DNA of 64,000 nucleotides from Comamonas badia DSM 17552. GTDB taxonomy: Bacteria > Pseudomonadota > Gammaproteobacteria > Burkholderiales > Burkholderiaceae_C. The stretch lies in NCBI RefSeq assembly GCF_000484635.1, contig NZ_AXVM01000005.1, positions 1 through 64,000 on the forward strand, given 5' to 3'. The notes beneath the pieces were generated by a model. It saw only the letters and a list, made by a program, of their open reading frames with translations. It was not told the origin of the DNA and did no database searches. Positions 1 to 7,125 of this stretch are shown in pieces. Every line of letters starts with the position of its first letter. The first letter of the stretch is position 1. Position numbers and translations under genes: made by a program.

Positions 1-1
1 A

Positions 2-184
2 TTACAGACGGCACGGGTCAAGGACGCCTATCGTCGACGCAAGCACATCGTTGAGCCACCCAATGGGTGGATCAAGTCGGTCCTGGGGTTCCGCCAGTTC
101 AGTCTGCGCAGCTTCGCCAAAGCCAGATGCGAGTGGAAACTCGTCTGCATGGCGCTGAATCTGCGGCGCATGGCGTACTTGTGA
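2..184 (+). CDS. IS1182-family transposase, C-terminal fragment
   Basis: The window opens inside a reading frame whose last 60 codons end at TGA 182-184. The tail contains RRKHIVEPPNGWIKSVLG and ends WKLVCMALNLRRMAYL, the conserved end of DDE transposases of the IS1182 type. The N-terminus lies outside the window, so I cannot tell whether the element is intact. It is the only transposase beside the polysaccharide region and marks a mobile-element boundary immediately upstream of the first toxin-antitoxin pair. I did not find a convincing right terminal inverted repeat in the following 200 bases. Confidence 0.8.
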   Translation, partial: LQTARVKDAYRRRKHIVEPPNGWIKSVLGFRQFSLRSFAKARCEWKLVCMALNLRRMAYL

Positions 185-368
185 GGCAAAACACAAGGCA
201 AAACCTTCTCGAACCCGCTGCCGCCCGAATGGCGACTCGATACTCGACCCTGCAGCGCATCGGATGCGCGTTCCTTGGTCTTCGCACCAACGGCTCGGTG
301 CCTGCAGTGGCGTCGAACAGCTCATCATTTCACGTCTGCCGCGCAGACTCCTAGGTTTTTGAATTTGG

Positions 369-388
369 CTAAGTTAGACTAACCTAAG
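369..388. promoter_or_regulatory. Operator-like palindrome of the Phd/PIN toxin-antitoxin module
   Basis: The 11-base perfect palindrome GTTAGACTAAC (373-383) sits inside a longer pair of CTAAG direct repeats, in an AT-rich stretch just upstream of the antitoxin start. Phd-type antitoxins usually autorepress by binding such palindromes. The position and symmetry are visible; the function is inferred. Confidence 0.5.
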
Positions 389-411
389 AAAATCAAATGC
401 CAAGGATGCAC

Positions 412-657
412 ATGCCAACTGTCAACATGTTCGAAGCCAAGTCCTCGCTTTCACGCCTTGTCGAGGCGGTGGAGACGGGGCGTGAGCGCGAAATCACCAT
501 CGCACGCAACGGCCGTCCTGCGGCCCGTCTGGTTCCTGTTGCTGCCGAACACGCAGGCCAGCGCATTGGGGTGGCCAAAGGGGTGTTTCAGGTACCCGAG
601 AGCATAGACGGCGGCAATGCCGAGGTCGCCGTGCTGTTTTCAGGGCTGGCATCGTGA
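412..657 (+). CDS. Type II antitoxin, Phd/YefM family
   Basis: This 81-residue protein starts MPTVNMFEAKSSLSRLVE and continues with a charged segment and RNGRPAARLVPV, the typical Phd/YefM DNA-binding fold. It should neutralise the PIN toxin encoded immediately downstream and repress the operon. An in-frame ATG at 397 would add five residues. I prefer 412 because AAGG at 402-405 is correctly spaced for it, and family members begin near this point. The stop codon overlaps the toxin start by four bases, which suggests translational coupling. Confidence 0.85.
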   Translation: MPTVNMFEAKSSLSRLVEAVETGREREITIARNGRPAARLVPVAAEHAGQRIGVAKGVFQVPESIDGGNAEVAVLFSGLAS

Positions 658-1040
658 GGCTGCTGCTGGACACGCACATTGCGTTATGGGCCATCGTCGA
701 TGACATTCGGCTACCTGTCATGGCGCGTGGGCTTATCGAGGGCGCGGCCAATGAGGTGTGGGTGAGTGCAGCCTCCCTCTGGGAAATTGCCATCAAGCGT
801 GCCTTGGGCCGTGGTGACATGCCGATATCGAGTGCGGATGCGTTGCGCTATTTCCAGGCGTCAGGCTACGGAATTTTGAGTATTTCAGCCGAGCATGCCA
901 TGGGGGTGGAAGGATTGCCCGGGCACCATCAAGATCCGTTTGACCGGCTTCTGATCGCCCAGGCCATGACCGAGCCCATGCGGCTTGTGACGCATGATCG
1001 CCATGTGGCGCTCTATAGCGACACGGTGATTTTTGTTTGA
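654..1040 (+). CDS. PIN-domain ribonuclease toxin (VapC-like)
   Basis: The protein has 128 residues and starts at a GTG that overlaps the antitoxin stop. The PIN-domain acidic residues are visible: LLLDTH at the N-terminus, the Glu of SLWEIAIK near residue 45, and DPFDRLLIAQA near residue 95, followed by LVTHDRHVALY. PIN toxins are magnesium-dependent endoribonucleases that cut tRNA or mRNA when the antitoxin is lost. All expected catalytic positions are kept, so the toxin looks active. The pair lies between a transposase fragment and the polysaccharide exporter genes. Confidence 0.88.
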   Translation: MRLLLDTHIALWAIVDDIRLPVMARGLIEGAANEVWVSAASLWEIAIKRALGRGDMPISSADALRYFQASGYGILSISAEHAMGVEGLPGHHQDPFDRLLIAQAMTEPMRLVTHDRHVALYSDTVIFV

Positions 1041-1109
1041 TACGAATTGTGATTCAAATTGGGCTTCAGTGCATATGGGACAAGCGCCAAAAGCTATACT
1101 CCCGATAGC

Positions 1110-1910
1110 ATGACAGCTCTCTTTCAGGAACTCGCCCAGCTCTGGCGCCTGCGCGCGCTGCTGCGCGTGCTCACGCGCCGCGAGGTGCATGCGCGCTACC
1201 AGGGTTCGGCGGCGGGTGTGGCCTGGGCCTATGTGCAGCCGCTGCTGACGGTGGCGGCGTATTACCTGGTGTTCGACATCGTCTTCGGCATGCGCCTGGG
1301 CGACAAGGCGCCCACGGGCCGCGTGGGCACCTATCTCATCGTCGGCAGCCTGCCCTGGATGGCGTTCTGCGATGCGGTGGGCCGGGGCACTTCCAGCCTG
1401 CTGGATGCGGGCGGCCTGTTGCAGAAAAACGCCTTGCCGCCCGCGCTGTTTCCGCTGCGCACGGTGGCCGCCAGCGCGGTGGTGTATGGGCCGCTGCTGC
1501 TGCTGCTGGTGCTGGCCTATGCGCCGCTGCACCACTTTGCGCTTGCCGTGGTGGCGGTGCTGCCGCTGCTGCTGTTGATGCTGCTGATGGCGGTGCTGCT
1601 GGCCTGGCTGCTGGCCATCATGGCGGCGGCGCTGCGCGATGTGGTGCAGGTGGTGGGGTTTGGGCTGGCCATCGGCATCTTCCTCTCGCCGGTGCTGTTC
1701 CCCATCACGCTGTTCCCCGCGGCGTGGCGCTGGGTGCTGTGGTGCAACCCGATGACGCCGGTGGTGCTGGGCCTGCAGTCGCTGCTGCTGCAGGGCGCCT
1801 GGCCGCCTGCGGCGGTGTGGGTGGCGTTGCTGGCGTGGATCGCTGTGCTGGCTGGGGCGCTGTCGCTGCTGGTGGCGCGCAGCCGCGAGCAGTTGGTGGA
1901 TTGGCTGTGA
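1110..1910 (+). CDS. wzm: Polysaccharide ABC exporter, permease (Wzm)
   Basis: This 266-residue inner-membrane protein belongs to the ABC-2 polysaccharide export family. The N-terminus has the amphipathic run RREVHARYQGSAAGVAW, typical of O-antigen and teichoic-acid exporters, followed by about six hydrophobic helices rich in Leu, Val and Ala. It should form the channel that moves undecaprenyl-linked glycan to the periplasm together with Wzt. A longer frame opens with a TTG at 1059, but the ATG at 1110 gives the normal family start. The stop overlaps the wzt GTG start (GTGA), so the two subunits are coupled. Confidence 0.88.
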   Translation: MTALFQELAQLWRLRALLRVLTRREVHARYQGSAAGVAWAYVQPLLTVAAYYLVFDIVFGMRLGDKAPTGRVGTYLIVGSLPWMAFCDAVGRGTSSLLDAGGLLQKNALPPALFPLRTVAASAVVYGPLLLLLVLAYAPLHHFALAVVAVLPLLLLMLLMAVLLAWLLAIMAAALRDVVQVVGFGLAIGIFLSPVLFPITLFPAAWRWVLWCNPMTPVVLGLQSLLLQGAWPPAAVWVALLAWIAVLAGALSLLVARSREQLVDWL

Positions 1911-3190
1911 GTGCTGATTCGCGGCTGAAGCCGCTCCCACAAAGCCAGGCCGAGTCCTCTCCTGTGGGAGCGGCTTCAGCCGCGAACTCCCCCACCGTCC
2001 TGCGTGCCGACGCCCTGGCCAAGGAATACCGCCTCTACGCCTCGCCGCGCGAACGCTTTCGCGCGCTGTTCACGCGCCGGGCGCTGCACCGCAGCCATTG
2101 GGCCTTGCGGGGCGTGACGTTTGAACTGCAGCGCGGCCAGTGCCTGGGCGTGATCGGGGACAACGGCGCGGGCAAGAGCACCCTGCTCAAACTGCTGACG
2201 GGCACGATACAGCCCAGCAGCGGCAGCGTCTGGCACGCCGGGCGGGTGACCGCGATTCTGGAGTTGGGAGCGGGCTTCCACCCCGATTTCAGCGGGCGCG
2301 ACAACCTGTACTTTGGCGGCAGCCTGATCGGCATAGGCGCGGAGCAGATGGCGCGGCTGGAGCCCGAAATCATCGCCTTCTCCGAACTGGGCGAAGCCAT
2401 GGACCGGCCGGTGAAGACCTATTCCTCGGGCATGGTGGTGCGCCTGGCGTTCGCGCTGGTCACCGCCGTGCAGCCCGATGTGCTCATCATCGACGAGGCG
2501 CTGGCCGTGGGCGACCAGCATTTCCAGAAGAAGTGCACCGAGCGCATCATGGCCTTTCGCGAAAGCGGCTGCGCCATCGTGTTCTGCTCGCACAGTTCCT
2601 ACCACATCCGCCACATGTGCGATAGGGCGCTGTGGCTGCGCGATGGCCAGGTGGTGGAGCAGGGCGAGACCGAGGCGGTGATGGGTGCCTACGAGCTGCA
2701 CAGCCGCCTGCGCGAGCAGGCGCTGGCGCCGCTGCAGGCCGATGGGGAGCCCGCGGCAGACGCCAGGCGCATGCCGCAGACCGATGCCCAGGGCGCCTGC
2801 CTGATGGCGGTGACGATCGACGACTTGGACGGCGACCGCCCGGCGCTGCTCGCCAGCCCCGATCTGGTGGTGCGCTTCACGGTGCGCGGGCGGGGCGATG
2901 AATGCCCGAACCTGGGTTTCATGATCGAACTGGCGCAGGGCTCGGGCATCACCTCGCTGGCCACGCACGAGGAGGGCGCGCGCCCCATCCTCCAGCCGGA
3001 TGGCACCTGGCAGGCGGTGCTGACCTTTCCCGACTTGCCGCTGCACAGCGGCGAGTATGTGGTGAGCGCCTATCTATTCGACGAAACCGGGCTGGTGCTG
3101 TACGACGCGTGGCTGCAGTACCAGCGCTTTCGCTTCGTCTCGCCGACGCTGATGCCGGGGCTGGTGCGGCTGCCGCATCGGTGGGGGTGA
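1907..3190 (+). CDS. wzt: Polysaccharide ABC exporter, ATPase with sugar-binding C-domain (Wzt)
   Basis: The protein has 427 residues. The ATPase domain has Walker A GDNGAGKST near residue 85, signature SSGMVVRLAFA, and Walker B VLIIDEALAVGDQ. After about residue 290 comes a beta-rich domain like the C-terminal carbohydrate-binding domain of Wzt proteins that recognise the capped end of an O-antigen. The only credible start is the GTG overlapping the wzm stop. As a result, residues about 5-26 are encoded by a REP-like repeat pair (1918-1986), an extension not expected in the family. Nearby methyltransferases could supply the chain cap. Confidence 0.88.
   Translation: MSADSRLKPLPQSQAESSPVGAASAANSPTVLRADALAKEYRLYASPRERFRALFTRRALHRSHWALRGVTFELQRGQCLGVIGDNGAGKSTLLKLLTGTIQPSSGSVWHAGRVTAILELGAGFHPDFSGRDNLYFGGSLIGIGAEQMARLEPEIIAFSELGEAMDRPVKTYSSGMVVRLAFALVTAVQPDVLIIDEALAVGDQHFQKKCTERIMAFRESGCAIVFCSHSSYHIRHMCDRALWLRDGQVVEQGETEAVMGAYELHSRLREQALAPLQADGEPAADARRMPQTDAQGACLMAVTIDDLDGDRPALLASPDLVVRFTVRGRGDECPNLGFMIELAQGSGITSLATHEEGARPILQPDGTWQAVLTFPDLPLHSGEYVVSAYLFDETGLVLYDAWLQYQRFRFVSPTLMPGLVRLPHRWG
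1918..1986. repeat. REP-like repeat A, inverted pair, inside wzt
   Basis: Two inverted 24-base units (1918-1941 and 1963-1986) of the form TGTGGGAGCGGCTTCAGCC plus GCGAA, separated by 21 bases. Each unit has its own GGCTTCAGCC-type hairpin. This copy is inside the open reading frame of wzt. Confidence 0.9.
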
Positions 3191-3204
3191 GGGTGGATGG
3201 TAAA

Positions 3205-3230
3205 ATGTAATACGTATACCGTATTTACAT
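3205..3230. promoter_or_regulatory. Operator-like imperfect palindrome of the MazEF-type module
   Basis: A 26-base near-palindrome begins ATGTAATACG and ends CGTATTTACAT, centred on TATAC. It ends 11 bases before the antitoxin ATG and stands out as AT-rich in GC-rich surroundings. This is the expected place for autoregulation by the ribbon-helix-helix antitoxin. Confidence 0.55.
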
Positions 3231-3241
3231 GAGGCTGCTCA

Positions 3242-3475
3242 ATGCACAGAAAAATGACCATCACCCTCGATGAGGCGGTGTATGAGGGACTTTACCGAAC
3301 CGTGGGACGCCGCAAGATGAGCCAGTTCATTGAAGATCTGATTCGCCCGCATGTGGCGGATACCTCGCTGGACAGCGGCTACCAGGCCATGGCTGCCGAC
3401 AAAGAACGCGAGGCCGAGGCCGCGCAATGGTGCAACGCGCTGGCTGCCGACATGGCCGATGATGCGACGCGGTGA
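3242..3475 (+). CDS. Ribbon-helix-helix antitoxin (MazE-type partner)
   Basis: This 77-residue protein begins MHRKMTITLDEAVYEGL and continues GRRKMSQFIEDLIRP, a short beta strand followed by two helices as in ribbon-helix-helix DNA-binding antitoxins. The acidic C-terminal tail would bind the toxin. It overlaps the downstream MazF-like gene by 17 bases. An imperfect palindrome directly upstream is a plausible binding site. The exact antitoxin subfamily is not certain from sequence alone. Confidence 0.8.
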   Translation: MHRKMTITLDEAVYEGLYRTVGRRKMSQFIEDLIRPHVADTSLDSGYQAMAADKEREAEAAQWCNALAADMADDATR

Positions 3476-3788
3476 AGTCTGGTGGGTCGAGTTCGACCCA
3501 GCGGTGGGCAGTGAAATCCGCAAGACGCGGCCGGCCGTGATCGTGAGCAACGATGCGGCCAATCGCCATCTCGCGCGTGTGGTGGTGGTTCCGGTAACCA
3601 GCAATACGGGGCGGCAGTACCCCGGTGAAGCCGTGGTTACGGTTGGCGAACAAAGCAGCAAGGCCATGGCCGACCAGATCATGGCAGCCGACAAATCGCG
3701 GCTCAAAAGCCGGGTCGGCTTGCTTGCCAAGGCAGATATGCAGGCGGTTGAAGATGCGATCAAGGTGCATCTCGCCTTGCCGCGATAG
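3459..3788 (+). CDS. mazF: MazF/PemK-family endoribonuclease toxin
   Basis: The product has 109 residues (108 if the adjacent ATG at 3462 is used). It starts RRGEVWWVEFDPAVGSEIRK, then TRPAVIVSNDAANR and VVVPVTSNTG, the standard MazF/PemK SH3-like barrel with the catalytic Arg/Thr region. It should cleave mRNA at short motifs when freed from the antitoxin. The gene overlaps the antitoxin gene in another frame. Together with the Phd/PIN pair upstream, it places a toxin-antitoxin module on each side of wzm-wzt. Confidence 0.87.
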   Translation: MMRRGEVWWVEFDPAVGSEIRKTRPAVIVSNDAANRHLARVVVVPVTSNTGRQYPGEAVVTVGEQSSKAMADQIMAADKSRLKSRVGLLAKADMQAVEDAIKVHLALPR

Positions 3789-3846
3789 TGATCCGGCTGC
3801 TGAACGAAGGGTTCTCGCCGCGATTTGATTTTCCCCAAACATCCCT

Positions 3847-4734
3847 ATGACGCAAACAACAACCCAAGGCCAGCACTGGCTGAGCGAAGCCGAGCGCCTG
3901 CTGGCGCAAGGCGACCGTGCGGGCGCGGGCGAGCTGCTGGTGCGTGCGCGCGACGAGCGCGACACGCGCCTGGCGGCGCACCGGCTGATCGAGCGCGAAT
4001 TCCCCCTGCTGTCCTACGGGCAGTGGATGGGCTGCCCCTGCGAAATTTCCGAAGCGGACGACATCTTCAAGTTCTTCGCGGCGCACCCGTCCAGCCTGAA
4101 CCCGATCCGCGACTACCTGGCCGATGGCTGGCGCACCATGGCCGAGCTGGTGCTGCTGCTGGAGGCGGCCGGCCATCCGCTGCTGCAGACGCGCAGCTTT
4201 CTGGAGTTCGCCAGCGGCCACGGCCGCTTCACGCGCCACCTGGTCAAGGCGCTGGGCGCGCCGCGGGTGGTGGTGTCCGACGTGGTGGCGGATGCGGTGG
4301 ACTTCGCGCGCTCGGCGCTCGGGGTTTCGGGTTTTGTCTCGGCGTCCGTGCCCGAACAGGTGGCGCACGCGCAGCAGCACGACGTGGTGTTCGTGCTCTC
4401 GCTGTTCAGTCACCTGCCGCGTTCGACCTGGGCGCGCTGGCTGGTGCGCATCTACGCCATGGTGGCGCCCGGTGGCGTGCTGGTGTTCACCACGCACGGC
4501 GATGCGGCGGTGCGCAAGCAGGGCGTGACGCTGGAGCCGGATGGATTCTTTTTCACGCCGTCGAGCGAATCGAATGCGATTGACGCGCAGGAGTACGGCA
4601 CCGCCTTCAGCTCCGAAGCATTCGTGCGCGCCTGCATCGCCCAGCACCTGCCGGATGCGGTGGTGCGGGGTTTTTCACCCCAGCATTTCTGGCACCACCA
4701 GGATGCCTGGGTGCTGGAAAAACCCGCGCATTGA
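3847..4734 (+). CDS. SAM-dependent methyltransferase, polysaccharide locus
   Basis: The protein has 295 residues. After a helical N-terminal 110 residues, a class I methyltransferase fold begins with LEFASGHGRFTRHLVKALG (SAM-binding motif I, near residue 120). An acidic loop VVSDVVADAVDFA and the later motif MVAPGGVLVFTTHG follow. It lies directly downstream of the exporter and MazF genes and ten bases upstream of a second methyltransferase, so methylation of a glycan or of a lipid-linked intermediate is likely. The substrate cannot be read from the sequence. Methyl caps are a known chain-termination signal for Wzm/Wzt systems with a Wzt C-domain, which makes that role attractive but unproven. 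Confidence 0.75.
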   Translation: MTQTTTQGQHWLSEAERLLAQGDRAGAGELLVRARDERDTRLAAHRLIEREFPLLSYGQWMGCPCEISEADDIFKFFAAHPSSLNPIRDYLADGWRTMAELVLLLEAAGHPLLQTRSFLEFASGHGRFTRHLVKALGAPRVVVSDVVADAVDFARSALGVSGFVSASVPEQVAHAQQHDVVFVLSLFSHLPRSTWARWLVRIYAMVAPGGVLVFTTHGDAAVRKQGVTLEPDGFFFTPSSESNAIDAQEYGTAFSSEAFVRACIAQHLPDAVVRGFSPQHFWHHQDAWVLEKPAH

Positions 4735-4743
4735 GGAGGCGGC

Positions 4744-5346
4744 ATGCATACGAGTTCGCTGGCCCATGTGCAGGGCCTGGTGCATCAGTACCTTTCGGAG
4801 CGCACGGCAGAGCCGCTGTCCATCGTCGATATCGGCAGCTACGACGTCAACGGCAGCTACAAGCAGTTCTTCCTGCATCCCGCGTGGCGCTATACCGGCG
4901 TGGATCTGGCGGCGGGGCCAAATGTGGATGTGGTGCTGACCTCGCCCTACCGGCTGCCGCTGGCCAGCCATTCGGTGGACGTGATCGTCTCCGGGCAGGC
5001 GTTCGAGCATGTGGAATATTTCTGGCTCACCTGGCTGGAGATGGCGCGCGTGCTCAAGCCCGGGGGGCTGATCTTTCTGCTGGCGCCGTCGCGCGGGCCG
5101 GAGCACCGCTATCCGCAGGATTGCTGGCGGTTTTATCCGGATGGGTTCCGGGCACTGGCCAAATACGCGGGCATGGAACTGCTGCGCGTGAGCACCGACT
5201 GGCAGCCGCACCCAAGCGAGGACAGCGCGCCCTGGGGTGACACCGTGGGTGTGTTTCGCCAGCCCATGCTGTCCGCTGCGCAAAAGCTGCACCGCAGGGC
5301 GATGCAGCGGCTGCGCTACTGGACGGTACCCGGGTATCGCGGCTGA
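4744..5346 (+). CDS. Small class I methyltransferase, polysaccharide locus
   Basis: The protein has 200 residues. SAM-binding motif I is IVDIGSYDVNGSYKQ near residue 30, followed by YTGVDLAAGPNVDVV (acidic ribose-binding loop), VIVSGQAFEHVEYFW, and MARVLKPGGLIFLLAP. A strong ribosome-binding site (GAGGAGG) precedes the ATG. The Methyltransf_11-like core is complete but there is little beyond it. It follows the preceding methyltransferase by nine bases and is probably co-transcribed. The acceptor is unknown. Confidence 0.75.
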   Translation: MHTSSLAHVQGLVHQYLSERTAEPLSIVDIGSYDVNGSYKQFFLHPAWRYTGVDLAAGPNVDVVLTSPYRLPLASHSVDVIVSGQAFEHVEYFWLTWLEMARVLKPGGLIFLLAPSRGPEHRYPQDCWRFYPDGFRALAKYAGMELLRVSTDWQPHPSEDSAPWGDTVGVFRQPMLSAAQKLHRRAMQRLRYWTVPGYRG

Positions 5347-5350
5347 AAGT

Positions 5351-6925
5351 TCAGAACTTGCCCAGCCCTGCGAGCACGCCGTTGCGGTCTTTCACGCGCA
5401 GGACGTAGATGGTGCTGGTTTCGTCATGGCTGCCGATGGCGCGGCCGTTGACGGGTGTAAAGCGGTAGTCATCGATGGACGTGAAGGTTTGGTCCGTGCA
5501 CTTCACCGCCTCGGCCGCGCCGCCAGGGTAGTTGCAGCGGATGGAGAGCAGGGCGCCAGTGCCTGTCGCGACGGTTGGGTCACCCGCGTACACATGGTCG
5601 AGGGTGTAGTACTCCAGCTGGTTTTTGCCGGGATCAAAGATCATCCAGCCGCCAAAGAGCGACTCTGGCTGCGGAGCCGCGGCGTCGCCAAATTGATAGC
5701 GTTGCATGGAAACGGCAGGTTCACCGGGGAATTGGATGGTGCCCTTGGTCGGACTGGTGAAATTGACCTGCACCGGGCCCGCATCCCCGGCTGCATGGGC
5801 GATGAGCGCCGGCCCGCCGTAGTACCGGCCACCTTCGTAGCGGATGAGCGAGTCGGCAGCCTTGCCCTGTGCGTAGTCCGCTACGGCCATGTGGAATGTG
5901 GAGGCGCCCGATGTTTCATAGTTGTAGACCTGCATCACCAGTTTGCCGGACTGCACGTCAATGGCCATGCCGCGGCCGGGCTTGCCGTCCAGCTCGGACG
6001 TGATGATCCAGTTGCCCGGATCGGGCGCCGGCTGGTAGATGGGTGGCGACATGGAGGCCGACGGGGCGTCCATCTGCCAATCCACTTTGACTGCGGAGGA
6101 GGTGTCTCCGATCCCCAGGCGCATGCCGACGACGCGCCGCGTGGTGGGTGGGCAGGGCGAGAAGGTGCAGCCCCCGGTGGCGCTGATCCGGCCGGACATG
6201 CTCTCCAGGTTCTTGGACCACACCAGTTTGCGCTTGCCTGGCGTCCCGTCGAACTGGATGTCGCAGGTGAATTGCTGCGTGGCGCTGGCGTAGCTGCAGA
6301 TGGTGAAGGCGCCGCTGCCGTCCTTGAAGGATTGCGCGGTGTTGATCGCGGGGACGTTCATGGGGCCGGGGGAAAAGCCCGTGGTGGTGGTGTAGAGCAG
6401 GATGGCATTGACGGGTTTGTCGCTGTCGTCCAGCTCGGCCAGCAGCCACTGTTCGGTGGTCTTGGGCCCCGACAGGGTGCCCGCGGGAATGTTGTCGAAG
6501 TTGTAGCGCGAGATGGCCACCGCGGGCTCACCCGGGAACTGGATGGTGCCGGTGGTGGCGGAAGTGAAATTCACCTGCACGTCGCCGGCGCTGCCGTATT
6601 CCTCGGCGCTCCTGGGGCCGCTGCCGTAGTAGCGCCCGTCCTTGTACTGGCGCAGCGCGCCGCTGAAGTGGTTGGCGGTGATGGGGCCGTAGCTCATGTG
6701 AAACGTGGGCTGGCCGGCGATGTCGTAGTTGTAGACCTGCATCACCAGCGTGCCGTCCTGCACGTCGATGTTCATGCCGCGTCCGGGCTCGCCGTTGAGT
6801 TCGGAGGTGACCACCCAGTTGCCGTTCTGCACCGTGAAGCTGCCGGCCGCCTGGGCACCCAAGGCAGCGAAGAGGACGCTGCCGGCGAGTGCGGCGGAGC
6901 GTTGAAACTGTCTGGCGTGCATCAT
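5351..6925 (-). CDS. Secreted protein with a tandem-duplicated unknown domain
   Basis: The start is ATG 6925, preceded by GAGGG, and gives 524 residues. The first 26 residues form a signal peptide ending near ALGAQAAGS. Two copies of a roughly 110-residue unit follow. Unit 1 has NWVVTSELNGEPGRGMNIDV, LVMQVYNYD, FHMSY, GRYYGSG, VQVNFTS and TIQFPGEPAV. Unit 2 has NWIITSELDGKPGRGMAIDV, LVMQVYNYE, FHMAV, GRYYGGP, VQVNFTS and TIQFPGEPAV. Each unit is followed by a different C-terminal part. I recognise no enzyme motif. It is convergent with the methyltransferase gene and only four bases from it. Function is unknown; periplasmic or extracellular location is likely. Confidence 0.72.
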   Translation of the reverse strand: MMHARQFQRSAALAGSVLFAALGAQAAGSFTVQNGNWVVTSELNGEPGRGMNIDVQDGTLVMQVYNYDIAGQPTFHMSYGPITANHFSGALRQYKDGRYYGSGPRSAEEYGSAGDVQVNFTSATTGTIQFPGEPAVAISRYNFDNIPAGTLSGPKTTEQWLLAELDDSDKPVNAILLYTTTTGFSPGPMNVPAINTAQSFKDGSGAFTICSYASATQQFTCDIQFDGTPGKRKLVWSKNLESMSGRISATGGCTFSPCPPTTRRVVGMRLGIGDTSSAVKVDWQMDAPSASMSPPIYQPAPDPGNWIITSELDGKPGRGMAIDVQSGKLVMQVYNYETSGASTFHMAVADYAQGKAADSLIRYEGGRYYGGPALIAHAAGDAGPVQVNFTSPTKGTIQFPGEPAVSMQRYQFGDAAAPQPESLFGGWMIFDPGKNQLEYYTLDHVYAGDPTVATGTGALLSIRCNYPGGAAEAVKCTDQTFTSIDDYRFTPVNGRAIGSHDETSTIYVLRVKDRNGVLAGLGKF

Positions 6926-7048
6926 GGGATTCCCTCTGCGTCGTGGTTGCGGGCGTGCCGCGGGGCACGTGCAGCCATTCTGTGGCGCCACGAGAGGGTG
7001 GACAAGTGACTTTGGTCACTGTCTGAGGTTGATGATTTGCGGAAGTCG

Positions 7049-7121
7049 TTCGCGGCTGAAGCCGCTCTCACAGCAAAAATAGAGGTATCTGGGTTTTTGT
7101 GGGAGCGGCTTCAGCCGCGAA
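7049..7121. repeat. REP-like repeat A, inverted pair
   Basis: Inverted units at 7049-7072 and 7098-7121, between the secreted-protein gene and the end of the giant glycosyltransferase gene. The left unit carries one substitution (CTCTCACA for CTCCCACA). The remaining sequence between 6926 and 7125 shows no gene. Confidence 0.9.
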
Positions 7122-7125
7122 CGAA

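Noticed and set aside
185-360. Right terminal inverted repeat of the IS1182 element near TCTGCCGCGCAGA
   Set aside because: The short hairpin is visible, but without the left end of the element no match can be demonstrated.
1059-1109. Extended wzm start at TTG 1059
   Set aside because: It would add 17 residues not expected in the family, while ATG 1110 gives a normal N-terminus.
885-1940. A 351-codon minus-strand frame opposite wzm
   Set aside because: Consists largely of Gln/His/Arg runs caused by repeated CTG codons for Leu in the membrane protein on the other strand.
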